NCBI RefSeq assembly: GCF_036417845.1
Contig: NC_089994.1
Span: 10,186,001-10,250,000 of the forward strand
Reading direction: 5' to 3'
Source of the DNA: Apteryx mantelli
Lineage: Eukaryota > Chordata > Aves > Apterygiformes > Apterygidae
DNA: 64,000 bases
Below the pieces are notes generated by a model that was not told the DNA's origin, ran no database searches, and worked only from the letters and a program-made list of their open reading frames with translations. A program made the position numbers and the translations under genes. Below, piece after piece: positions 28,301-39,963 of this stretch. Each line of letters begins with the position of its first letter. The stretch's first letter is position 1.

Positions 28301-29559
28301 TCCTCCCTGTTCCCCCAGTATGAATACAGCCTCAGTCCTGCCATTAGACCTGTGAAAAACCTGCTCAATCCACTAAATTTCCCCCACTCCCTGGGAAGAT
28401 CCAGTTACAGGAAGGGCAGTCCTGCCCCTCTCTGTCCCACATACATCGCTGGGAGATGCTGTGGACGTTAAAACAAAACCCAGAGCCAGAAACACCCACA
28501 GTAACACTGAAAGTGAAATCTGCCCTCGCCAAACAACGTAAGTGCATGTTCTGCTCCCCCGTAGGGACTCCAGAGGCCAGTTCTTGATTTAAGGCAGGTA
28601 GAGATTTTCTGAGGCAAACCCATGTTAAGATGACTGGAGACTGATTTGCCTATGGAAAACCCTTCTGATGCAGGGAAGTAATTTCAGTGTGTTTCCAGCA
28701 AAGGGGGGTCTGAAAATGGCCACAGTATTTCTCTTCCTAGCATGGCTGACGTTTTTTAATGTAGAATTTATAGGTAAAATAGAGATCTGGTCATGATAGC
28801 GATAGGAATAATAATGAAAGAGTAGACAGCCAAAGTTACCCCAATGTTGTGAGATTTTTCTGATAGATGATTCCTCACTGCTCCTGAAATCAGACAGCAC
28901 CACGAGATCATTTTCAGTTATAATATGGGAAAGGTTTTGGTCCAGCTGTAAACTTCCCATTTCCTTCCTCAAAAGGCCATCGGAGAGGATGCTGTTGCAG
29001 CCATCCACCTAGATGTTGCCATTTTTATTTCAGTTTTTCAGGAATCTTGCAGCACTTGTACGTGCTCTACAACAGCCTCACAAAGCAGCTATCTAATACC
29101 TACGCTGCAGACAAGGAGAACAAGTTAGGAGGGATTAAGTGATCTGCCCAGCTTCCCACAAGACAGCACAGGTGTGGCTAGAAATCCAGACTCCTAACTG
29201 CCAATCTTTGCTGTGTTATACGAACCAGACCATGTGCTTTGCTGTAAAAAATCATCATTTCAGTCACATGTTTGTCATCTAATACAACTAGTATAGGGAC
29301 TCCTAGAAACTGTTATAGCTGATTAGTCAGGATAAGCTTTTTTTTTTTTTGGACCCTTCTAGAAGAAGAAAAGTAAAAGGGAAGGGCATCCCTTTATAAC
29401 TGCAAATGCTCTCAGCTAATGAGAGCAGAAACGGCATTTTATATTTTGGCAGTTTGTAGTAAGTAGTATTATTAAAACTACAATAAGATCAGCTAATGCT
29501 GCATGAAATGTTAGTGATGTCTGAGCACAAAGTAGAGCCCCCATCTCTTTAGTTAAAAT
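22341..29559. other. Region plus-side of the CpG island, no recognised gene
   Basis: Mostly unique sequence. From about 26000 to 27350 GC content rises and several long overlapping frames appear, the longest a 179-codon plus frame at 26257-26796. None has a recognisable domain or a consistent exon structure. Confidence 0.5.
29085..29205 (+). repeat. MIR/CORE-SINE-like fragment
   Basis: GATTAAGTGATCTGCCCAGC, TTCCCACAAGACAGCACAGG and TGTGGCTAGAAATCCAGACT, then CCTAACTGCC, follow the MIR order: TTAAGTGACTTGCCCAAGG, cargo site, TCCAGACTCCTGACTCCC. Confidence 0.5.
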
Positions 29560-29910
29560 TACAAAATGATTAACAGCTCAATTAAAAACATTTTTGTTTT
29601 TGACATGATAAATTATACTTTATCTACCTATCTGTAGATATAATTGATTATTTTATCCGTTTGCTGTTGGCTGTCATTAAAAAAGACAGATATCACGGCT
29701 TTCTGGCCTCTCTCCCGCTGAGAGAAAGAACAAATCCTGCTATTAATGACAGACAGCATCATTATGAAAAAATTCCATTTGCCACTAGGCAACACAGCCG
29801 AGTTCCAGTAATTATTGTATTAGTCAAGCCGTTGAGAAGTTCCATAAAATTGAACGTGTTTTTAAGGAGCATTCAACATTATTTGGCAACTTTTGTGATG
29901 TAACAATTAA
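29560..29910. promoter_or_regulatory. Possible conserved regulatory element rich in homeodomain-type sites
   Basis: An AT-rich but compositionally complex block with many homeodomain and TALE-type words: ATAATTGATTATTTTATCC, GGCTGTCATTAAAAAAG, CTATTAATGACAGACAGC (HOX-like TTAAT beside MEIS-like TGACAG) and GTAATTATTG. It has no repeat similarity and no splice structure. The 80-codon open frame inside is not recognised. Such blocks are typical of vertebrate conserved non-coding enhancers. Conservation itself cannot be seen from one sequence. Confidence 0.3.
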
Positions 29911-30511
29911 AACCATGCTTCAGGCCCCAAAATGTGCAGGAGATTGCCAAAATCAGATAAAACCCTAGAGGGCCCCTGACTCGCAAAGAAAAAAAAATCA
30001 AACTGTTTACTTTTAGGATCAGACATTCATCAACATTGGCTTTTGTTTCAGCCAGTGTCAGATAATAACAGCACCACGTTCTCAGTCGGCTTCTAACACA
30101 AAGCTCTAAGCAGTTTGATGTCGGGCCTCTGAGAGGTAGCTGGGGCTGACACCAGCCTCTCCGCGGGAGAGGGAAATCTCACGGAGAGCTGATGGTACCA
30201 ACCTTGCTCAGCAGATCAGACACCTGGGAGCACTCAGGGGTACCTTCTGGAGTGAATCACGTCTGTTCTCCACCAGTGAGCATCAGGAAATCGCTGGGCT
30301 GAAGTGCAAGTTATTCTTCCTCTCACATCTAGGAGTGGAGCCAGGCAACACCTCAGACTGTCAAGGCTCCCGGGGATAAAGCAGAAGTCTCCTGTCCATG
30401 TACCCCATTAACCTGTCAAAGAACCATTAAAAAAAAAATCACACTTTAAAACTGCCAAGGAAAATTGCTACTGAACTAACTTATGGCCAAGTTTATCATC
30501 TACCTACTTCT

Positions 30512-31225
30512 CTATTGGGTGTTGTTAAGAAATAATGATTTATAGTACCAGAAATGAAGATACAATATCAGGCTTCTGCAGCAGAAGGTAAAGTTGGTTA
30601 TAAAATGCAGACCTGGTTTGCCTTTACAAGCTATAAGAACCACTTCATGAGCACATCTGTTTGTAAAGGAGTTAAAAGGGATTGATCTCCCTTTCCAGAA
30701 TAATGTGCCCAAGTCAGGAAATCTCCACATATCAAAGAAAGAACTTTGGTGGGAGCAGCAGTTTCCAGGGCAATCAAAGGGAGCTGTGATCTGAACATGG
30801 GACGAGGAGCCAGGATACCGCTGCTGACACTGGGGAATGGCGATAGGGCTGGTTTTAGCACCAGGACCCTGCCAGTCTCCACCTGGAACATGCTGTACCA
30901 AGTAGGACAGATGAAAAGATACTGTGGAGCCTGCCATAATATGACCTTTCATCACACAGCTCCTGGGTTGGAGAAGACTGCCAATTGTTAGAGCCTGCTG
31001 AACTATTTTTAAAAGAAAACAAAAAACAAAATCCTGAGCGATCACAATTTCTACTTGATTTAAATGGGAACAGCAGTACGCAGCAGTCCAGGCCAGGAGT
31101 CGGCCACGTGCGGCACGCAGGCAGCTCTTGAACCATACGTGCCATTGCCAGTGCAAAGGCAGGAACCGAGACTTGTGAGAGAGGGCATGTGTGAAAGAAA
31201 AGCTGCTTCTCTCTCCCTGCTCCAA
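30512..31225 (-). other. Unusually long unassigned open frame (237 codons)
   Basis: This is the longest open frame outside the CR1 copy. The translation is Cys- and aromatic-rich (for example FVFCFLLKIVQQAL, FCCRSLILYLHFWYY) and hydrophobic near the C-terminus. I recognise no domain. There is no obvious promoter, signal sequence or splice context. It could be chance, the remains of a transposon or retrocopy, or a real exon. The plus strand and other minus frames also have shorter open stretches here, which argues for low stop density rather than a gene. Confidence 0.15.
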
Positions 31226-32819
31226 GACCTATCTTGCCTCTATGCAATGCAGGCATGCCTGAATCCCACTAAGCACAGAAATCCGCAAATGCTGGAAGCT
31301 ACTGCCTCATTTTCCAGCACATTTAACCTCTAGTTTGGGCCTGGCAGCTGCTAGCCAGCAGTGAGATGTATAGCTATAGAAGTAAAAAACCTTGAATAAC
31401 TAACCATCTGCTTTCTGGGAAACAGCATGGCCTTGCAGTTTTCTTCAGCAGAGTTGAAGCATGTACGGTGGCAGCATTCGGTTGTATTGCCTAATAGGGC
31501 GTTTGGAGCTGTCGTCTGAAGTGAAGCATCCTGGGTCAGCTCAGGAACATAGGAGAGTATCTGTCAGTATGGAGAATGAATATTTTCAGCTCTTATTCTT
31601 GTATTGTATGAGTGAATTGTGCCAAATCTACAACGTATGAGACTAGTGCCAGATGAAGGCTTAGGAGGGGTTTTTAATATATGTTCTTTATTGGTATTAA
31701 AATTTTTATTATTAAAAGAATTATGTTACAATATATGTGAGCAAGATCCACCTAAACTAAAAAAGTCATCTGAAAAAGCTATATTTCTAATATTCTTTTG
31801 TTAGTTCCTTTGGCTTACCATTCATCTGAGCCATCAGTGAGCAAAACGCAAACACTAGCACTCAGCAAGAGAGAGCCCAGCGATGGAAGAGGGAGACGGA
31901 GCAGACTGACAGTGAAGTGTTTGTGGGTATTGCTGAAAACAAGGCAAATCCATTGAAAAAACCTGGTAATGCTTGTGGTGAAATTATGGAGACTTTGGAT
32001 CAAGGGCTGTGAAGAAGGCTAAACTCTCTGATTCCGCCAACGCCTCACAGACCAATCCTACGGTTCCCTTGTGAACTGTAGGAACAAGCCTGTACAACTC
32101 AACCTGTTTCCACGGCAGCCTGTGCTGTTCAGGCTCCAGTCTGTAGGTGTTTGCATCTCCCCCAGCTGTGCCAGTTGGCTGGCGTTGCTGTTCAGAAGGA
32201 TGCCAGATGGCTAGTACTTTAGCCAACTTGATTTCCAGATGACTGATTTTTGTAGCTACCACTTTAATTAAAATAAAACATATATAAAAAGAGACACGAG
32301 TTTATCACCTGCTAACGCATGCCATGGTCGTCTCTCGGTCAATCAGCGTGCAGCAGACAGAGCCACAGACTTCAGTTCCACACCAGCAGTATCCAGAGGA
32401 AAAAAAGATTAGTCCATCTGCTAAAGCTATCAGGCCCTTTGTGCTGCACTGTACCAACTCCTAGTTACAGGATCCAGTGCCCTCTGCTGAGCAGAGCCCA
32501 AAAAAGCATCACTGTGTCTCAGGCCCTGCAAAGTTACTGTTTCAGATACAGCAGTTTTGGGGCAGAAGGGCTGGAAGTCTGCTTCTCCCCTGCGTGCACA
32601 AACATGCCCCCGTTGTTCCATCTGCCACCGGCATTACTGTAAGATGCCACATGGAAAGCATTGAGGAACTTGTGATGGCTACAGAGCCGTCACAGGAGTA
32701 ACAGGTCACTTCTGGAAGGGGAAACCCATGTGGACATGCGGTAGTCATGAAAGGAGCTGGGCTAGCAACCTTGGCAGGCTCAAGTTGAACAGAAATGTTG
32801 CTGCTTTGCCTTGATCTTT

Positions 32820-33060
32820 ATTTACAATAAACGCCTCGGCTCCAGCTCAGCGTTTTATCTGGGAGCAGCCGCCGGCGTTTCTGTGACCATGTTCCGTCTC
32901 ATTGGTGCACTGACATATTTACACGCGGGCCGGGGCCCGGGCAGCTGTGGATAAGGGGCCATATATCAAGAGAGGAAAAAGGGATGCAAAGATGAATTTT
33001 ATGAAATATTTTCCATTTTCCTTTGACTTGGTTGTGCGTTTTGCTACGGCCCATTGGGCA
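32820..33060. promoter_or_regulatory. Possible regulatory element with E-box and GATA sites
   Basis: A non-repetitive block moving from GC-rich (GCCGCCGGCGTTTCTGTG, GCGGGCCGGGGCCCGGG) to AT-rich. It contains E-box CAGCTG (32942-32947) next to GATAAG (32950-32955), then CCATATATCA. There is no coding frame or repeat. Called on appearance only. Confidence 0.27.
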
Positions 33061-34649
33061 CTCACTCAGCACTTGGACATTTGGTCCGTGCAGTCTCGCC
33101 TATACTTCTAGTTGTGTCTACATGCCAAGCCTAGCCCAGTACCTGGCGCAGCCCTGGGGGAAAAGGGGATATTAAAAAAAAAAAAAAGGTAGTGGGGGGG
33201 AATTTCCTGCCCTCCAATGGCGTGTGCCACAGGAAAGAGAACGACGTCTTGTAAGTCAGCAAACAGTCTGGTCTGATTCCCACATGACCCAGCCTGTTGC
33301 ATTTTACTTCTGAGTGCCAAAGTGAGAGGAATTATTTCCACTACTTTGTGAGAGAAAACAATCAAATCCCATTTGCAATTTAAGGAGGTCAAATCATCCT
33401 TAATTTCTTCTTTGGGCAATGGAAAGGGTTAATTCCTTACAGTGTTGACTTAATCCTTTCCTTTTTTTCCTGTGGCTGAGTAATAGGTTAGATGTGTTGA
33501 CTCTGTTTAAAAAGACAAGCTTTGGACATAATATTAATGATATTGTATGTGCAATAACATTAGAAAACAAACAGAGAGGCACCTGGGGAGTCTGAAGGCA
33601 TCTTCTGGCCTTTCTGGGCTGACAGCACAGAGTGGCTCTCCAACATTTCCATGTGGAAAAACATTATCTAGCACGAGAGAGTTTACTTTGAGTGACCCTC
33701 TTGCCTTTCAAACAATGAGATGTCAGGACTATTGTGAAGCTGAAAAGATGTTTAACGTGTTTCATAAGAACAGCCCATCGCTCAACCAGCCGAAGAGAGG
33801 AAAAAAGTAAAAAAGGAACCCAGACAAACAATTGGAAAGAAAAACTGGACATTTGAATGGAATAACTGCTGGTGTCTTTCCTCTGGCACTGACATCCTAA
33901 CAAAGGGTGTGAGAGTTTTTTCCCTTATTATTTTTTGCAAGGCGAAGATGGGAGGAGAGCACTGTTTGTTTATTCATTTGTCTTAGAGCCACACTGACAC
34001 AAAAAAGTCACTGCACATACCTGCCCATGGCTCAGGTTCATCCCATGGGAGTGGGAAGCCTGCAAGAACTGTACTCTCCCTTGATAGCCTACGTGAGATC
34101 CAAAACAGCACGTGGAAGTGTTTATTTCCAAGTCACCTTGGTATGGTCTGAAATCTAGGTAAGCCTAACCAGTCAGCTGTAGATACCACCTACCACAAAT
34201 GTGTGCAAGGCCTTAGTACAAGTCTCACTTCCAAGACTTGTCAGGCTTTGTGCAGACATCCTGTCCTAAGCGACATGGTATAGGCAGAGTAAACTAGTTG
34301 CCCTATTGCTGCCGAACCACAGATTTCACTGGTACAACTGTGTTTAAATGGAACTGACTGGAGGCAGCCTCACCTTGGATAGAGAGCCAGCAGGTCCCAG
34401 GATGAGATCTTCTCCGTTGAGTCAAACATGCCTGCCGGCACTGCCAAAGAACCTTCCCAGAGTGCTCCTTGGAGCCCTCTCCCACGGATGGTTTCATTCG
34501 CTGCAGTGCAGCACCCGAGGCTGCGCTGCAAAGGAGCCCTGGAGGTCCTTGGGCACGCCGAGACCTCAGCAGATATTCTGTCAGGGAAAACAGACAGTCT
34601 TGAACAAGACTTATTTAGGTATTCACTTGTGCACCCTGTCCCATTAACA

Positions 34650-34735
34650 GATAATCACCACTTCAAGCTAGGACCTGGGGTTCATTTAGTGACTCACCCA
34701 ACATCACACAGATGATGCTGACTTTGAGAATTACC
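34650..34735 (+). repeat. MIR-like fragment
   Basis: TTTAGTGACTCACCCAACAT followed by CACACAGATGATGCTGACTT resembles the MIR core. It is short and worn. Confidence 0.35.
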
Positions 34736-36446
34736 CACCAAGCCAACTCACACCACCAGATTGCTTGTTGAGGATTGCACTGTATCTAGGAGTCCATTTT
34801 AATATATAAGAAGTGTAGGCTTTGGAGCTAAGATGGAACAGTAAATTAAATAGTGAGGCATTTGTCACATCTCTGCTCAAAGCAGGCTAACGTTTCATGT
34901 AAGGAATTACATGCTTCAGACAGTTGCAATCATCTTCTGCACAAATAATTTAAGCTTACTTGGTCTATTTTTTTCTGATTTAAATTTTTATTGGAAATAT
35001 AAATACCGATGTCGGTCACCAAACCAAATAAAACAAACATATTGAGTAGGGGCTATTATAGACTAATATGGAAACAAATAATCTGCAAGTCTGGTTTTAT
35101 TTATAAGTTTATTTGAGTTTTTACTCTAGGCTCATATTAATCGGGTTTGTGGTTTCCACATCTGTACTGCTGATGCCCAGCACAAACAGCATGCCAAGTT
35201 GGACCTGGGCATCCTCCAAGCTCTAGATGGAAAACATATGCTTCAGCTCTAGCTACCTCAAGACAAGCAGGGCAAGTAACCTACCAAACAACCACAGCGG
35301 GTGCAGCAGGCAGAGCAAAACTGCGGGGAGCTTCCTGAGGTGCCTGCTTGAAAGCTTCTTGCTTCTGACTTGCTCCAGGGGCAGCCAGGCTGCCGCCTAT
35401 GTTATATTTGCTCTCCCTGATGATCAAGCGATACCAGTTCCCTGCACAGACTCCCTTTCCTCTAGCTGTAACTAGAAATTCCTAGACTGGACCAGTTAGT
35501 TCCCAGTGTCAGCTAGTAATACATATTGTGGAGAAAGATGGAAGAACTCCTGCAGACTGTGGCAATGCAGTATGAATTCTTTCCAGAACCCTTGATTAGT
35601 TTTAATATTTATTAAAAGCATTCTGAAAGTTCATGAGATCCATAAATATATATAAAGGATGCCCATGCCACTTGTCAAGCCAAAACGGATCCAGCTGTTC
35701 TGTGGTGCTGATCTCCGATTGCGGAGAATCCCTCTATTAATGAAAGATGTATAAAGGGAATCCCAAACTAGAAATATGATCTCTGCTAAAGACTGTTCAA
35801 ATCAACTATGAGAGAATATTTCAGGGAAGTATGTGAACACAAGGCTGCTTCTCAGTACAGCTGAGATGCAGTCCTGGGAACCCATCTCCATGGGGATATC
35901 CGCGCTCCTTGCAGACGCTTCCCAGGACAAGCTGCTTCCAGACAAACTTTGCTTTGGGCTAGTGCAACGCCTTCCCCGAGTTTTGCGCCAGTACAACCAC
36001 ATCACTGCAACCCCCCCCCCCCAGGGGCCGACAGAAACTCAGCACAGTATGAGCGCTTCCTCCTACAGCAGAGGAGGCCAATATGCGAGCTCAGCAAAAT
36101 GACATAACTGACAGTAGTGGGCGAAAAGGAAGCAGTATTCCTGTCATAAATGCAAGAAAATTGGCAGCAGGCGTCAAATTTATTCCCTTATGTACCCTCT
36201 GATGGTCATCCGGCAGCCTCTGCCACCTGTAGCAATTACCTCTTTCCTGATAAATTTGACAAAAGTGACGCACAGTGGTGCCATAAAATATGTTTTTTCA
36301 AGTTATTATAACATCATCTATATTGTTGTTCATACAACAACACCGTGATTTGTTTTAATTCAGCGCATGGACGGGGGGGAGGGAAGAAAAAATTAACGCA
36401 CCCTCAGAGCCCCAGCCGTGTCGAAGGAAATCACTCAGTGTCGTCC

Positions 36447-36473
36447 ATCCTCCTCCTCCTCCTCCTCCTCCGA
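36447..36473 (+). repeat. (CTC)n trinucleotide repeat
   Basis: About eight TCC units (TCCTCCTCCTCCTCCTCCTC) that translate as a serine run in one frame. A chance frame crosses it. Confidence 0.85.
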
Positions 36474-36949
36474 GGCCTGGTGTGTCCAACACGGCTGCTC
36501 TGCGGCTCTCAAGCAGAGGCAGTTGTTTGAAACTGAGATGGCAAAAGAGCAGTGCCTGATAACAGAGCAGCAGATCTGTCATCAGCACAGAAGGCAGTTG
36601 TTCCTCGTGGCAGGGGCTAGAGAAAAGAAGATGCAATTAACAATTAGCTTTGGTAAGAGAAGACAAAACCCTTAGAACACAGTTTCTGCCGCAACAGATC
36701 AAGCCGCAGACTTAGGAGGTAACGGTTCAAAGTCCTGGTTCCTGCCTTGCTAGATATGCTATAAGATGAAAGAGAGAGTGAATTTCTCCTGCCACTTCGT
36801 TCTGGCTAACTAAGAACTGGGGCTCAGCCATGGAAAAAGGCCAATCTCACAATAGTTTCAGGAAACGAAAACAGCTTTGCAGCATTTCCAAACAAACCTA
36901 GCACACCTTCAGCTTTGTATTTTAGGCACGAAGTTCAGGCGTCTCACTG

Positions 36950-37560
36950 CAGAAAGCGAATGGAAGTGTTTCAGCGGGTGCTGCGCTATCTCCTCAGGCC
37001 GCCCTCCCCGCGCAGCTCCCCCGCTTCTGAAGTTAAAGCCAAGTTCACGCAGAGCTCTTGGTGTCGCAAGCAGGCTTCGCTTTCACAGGTTTGACCTTCG
37101 AGCGGCATCCTCCTGCTCCCAAACTGGCGTTAACAGTTCTGTAAAACAGACACAGAAACTTAGATTAGAAAGATCACGCCAGTGACACTGCTTATACGCA
37201 TAATCTGAAGGACTATCATCTACATTGCCTGCTTCAAATCAGCTCCCTTAAACCCTGCTGTCAGCGCAGCCGGGGCAGCAGCCTACCCAGGAAGCGAAGT
37301 CGCTGAGCAGCGAGTCCAAGCTATGCAAAACCAGGGTGAACTTTGCTGGTCTCCGCGAGCTCAAGGGAACACGCGGGAACGACCCACCGCGGCACAGCCT
37401 CAGCCCTGGTGCTGGAGACCCAACGCAGCAGCCCCTACCCTGCCGCAGGTGCGGACGGCTGCCGGGGAGGCTTTACACCCGGGCTGAGTCCCTTGGGACC
37501 GAGCCTGCACGCAGCTACGCGGGGCCAAGACACAGGAACGCCAGGTAGGCTCGACTGAAA
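36950..37560. other. Minor CpG-rich patch
   Basis: Locally raised GC and CpG content (for example AGCGGGTGCTGCGC, CCGCGCAGC, TCCGCGAGC, ACGCGGGAACG), but far weaker than the 22-kb island. It could be a distal promoter or enhancer. The several 70-100-codon frames across it look like chance. Confidence 0.35.
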
Positions 37561-37600
37561 TGGTAAGCGTGTCAACTTGGAAAGGCTGTTTAACACTTAC

Positions 37601-37680
37601 TGTACCAGGGCAAAGATGAAGGCAGGTGCTGCTCTGCTTGAACGGTGTTTTTCCACTGTCAGTCACAGGCTTCATAGAAT
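37601..37680 (-). other. Candidate exon beside CpG-rich patch
   Basis: An 80-nt segment with a strong acceptor (CATTTCTTTGTCTTATTCTACCAG) and a strong donor (GTACA|GTAAGT). One frame is open (SMKPVTDSGKTPFKQSS, then TCLHLCPGT). No family is recognised. It may belong to a non-coding transcript. Confidence 0.2.
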
Positions 37681-38466
37681 CTGGTAGAATAAGACAAAGA
37701 AATGGAATATTCCCCCAGTAATCTTTCTAAAAGCTGTTATTATCACTGCCATGACTCCTCCTGTACTGTCCTGTACTGTCCTCTTGCCAAGGAAAATCCA
37801 TGATGGTCAAAGGACGCCATTCCTGGACATAGGTCCTAAGTGTATCGTCAAGAGTTGCCTCTGAAAGAAGGCCTGGATTCTTAGCTTACAAATTCCAGCT
37901 ATAACAGATCTGTGGGACTTCATTTTCATCAGGAATGAGATCCATCTAATTCAGATTAGTGCTACATCTTCCACAAGCCAATCCTTGAAAAAGGAAATGA
38001 AACAGTTTTGCGCTATAAGTACAACAAAAAATAAGTATTTGTATAATTACTTTTGGATAATTTTCATTCATAAATTTATAACTACACCATCAGTGTTGCC
38101 CGCCTGACAGACGCCGCTTGGGCACAGCTTGACCTGCAGTTGTAACCATGGCTGTTCCCCTCTGGAGCAGTTGGTCTCCTGGGAGCACCACGCCGAGGTA
38201 TTGCAAGCCCTGTGAGCATGCTCCTGGTGGGGCCACATCTAGATATGTGCAAATACCATCAACTAAAGCACATGCCAGAAACAGTGCTTTTATGCAGAGA
38301 AGCCAGGTATCTCCTCTCTGTACAACGCCTTTTGCATGGACTAATTGGACTCCCAAATGATACTGAAGAACTACCTTATTCTGAGTTCACAGTCCACAGG
38401 TGCTGGAAACCAAATCCAGCACAAGTGGCAGGGTTGGCTCAACATCCAGTACGACATTGCCTGCCA

Positions 38467-38528
38467 TTCTCTCCTCTCCTCTCCTCTCCTCCCCTTTCCT
38501 TTCCTTTTTTTTTTTTTTTCTTTCTCCA
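38467..38528 (+). repeat. (CTCCT)n / T-run polypyrimidine tract
   Basis: CTCTCCTCTCCTCTCCTCTC followed by CTTTCC units and about 16 T. All of it is pyrimidine. It resembles an intron acceptor tract, but no supported exon follows. Confidence 0.85.
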
Positions 38529-39951
38529 TAGGGCACTACAATTATTTGTTCTTGCGGTGATTAATTTCAGAACTTGCACCTAATTTGACCCTAATAACTT
38601 TGGCTGCAAAGAAGCAACAGGGACAATTCCTTGTTGATCCAGACAACTTATCACCCCACGAACACAATAAAAAGGGAGAGCCCGTTATCAACAGGGAGAT
38701 GCCCATTAGTATTTTTACAGGCAGAAAGTCGGGAGCTCCCTTATCAAGCAGAGAGGCTTGTACTCCAGGCACGCAGGGGGGAGGCCGGCTGCTTTCAGCC
38801 TGCAAGGCCACACAATATGGGAAGTGGGCGCTTGAAAGAGGAGTGGGAAGAATGACAGATGGTTTGTGCCTGTGCGTTTTTTTAGAGGACACCGGGTTCC
38901 TGCCATGGGAACAGGGTGGACAGTAAAGGCAGCGACTAGACGTGAAGAGTGACAAAGCAAGTCAGCCACGGACGGCCCGTGGGAGGCCAGAGGAAATGCA
39001 CCATTAGTCAAAGTTGGAGGAAAAATAAAATGCGATGACAACTGGGCCATTCATGTGCTTCCCCTTCAAGGACTGACCAGACCCTTCGCAGCTCAAAAGA
39101 CTCAAGTATCAGCTTCTTTTTCTCTTCAGCCAGGCTAATGTGCACCAGCACAGTCTGAGAAACTCCCCTGTCACTTATATTAATTTTTATCTTGTTGTTC
39201 TTGGCTACACTTCACTGAAGCACAGTGATGGAGAGTGCTTCAATCAATAATGCAGATCCAAGCAAGCACCCCCTCTGCTGCTGTTAGGCATCAGTTCCAC
39301 AGCATAAAGCAAATGTTCACCCAACTTGTGAACTGGAGAAATAACAGGAGCACTTCCAGAACCAGAGAGCAAGACAACGAGGTGGCCTCACAAGGACATG
39401 TAAGCCCCACACATGGACAATCCCATCACAGGCCAGGATAACTGTCTGCTGTTCAAGAAATTTGCTGCTTGACACGAAAGTAGAGCTCGCAGTAACCACA
39501 GCGACAGAGGAGAAGGTGGCCTTGCATTTCACAAGCAAATTTCATCAGATGCTCCACTCTGCCACCATCAGGGAACCCCAGAGGCACCGTTGTCGCAACT
39601 CGTGAACCTGACGTATTTTGTCATTAAGGAAAGATGATGCCCTCCAGAAGGCCCCCGTGTAAACACTCACAGTGGTCGATCCTTTGGGCTTCACTGGGGA
39701 AGGACTTGCTTTGAACTGGCTCCTCCAGAGCTGTGGCATTCCCAGATTTTGAAAGTGACTGTTTCAAGAGCTTGGTGGAAGAATAAGTGCACGAGGGAGC
39801 TAAAAGGAAGAAGCAAGCAGAGAATGCTGAAACGTTCTGCTAATAATATATTGGACTCTTATCCCATCCAGGGAATTCACTGATTAATGCTTCAATAGGG
39901 CCAAATGTAACTGAAGTAAAACTGAAAGAGCATCCCACAGAAAAACAAAAT

Positions 39952-39963
39952 GGGGGGGGGGGG
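39952..39963 (+). repeat. G12 homopolymer
   Basis: Twelve consecutive G in AT-rich sequence. A counterpart C12 run is at 36011-36022. Confidence 0.9.
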
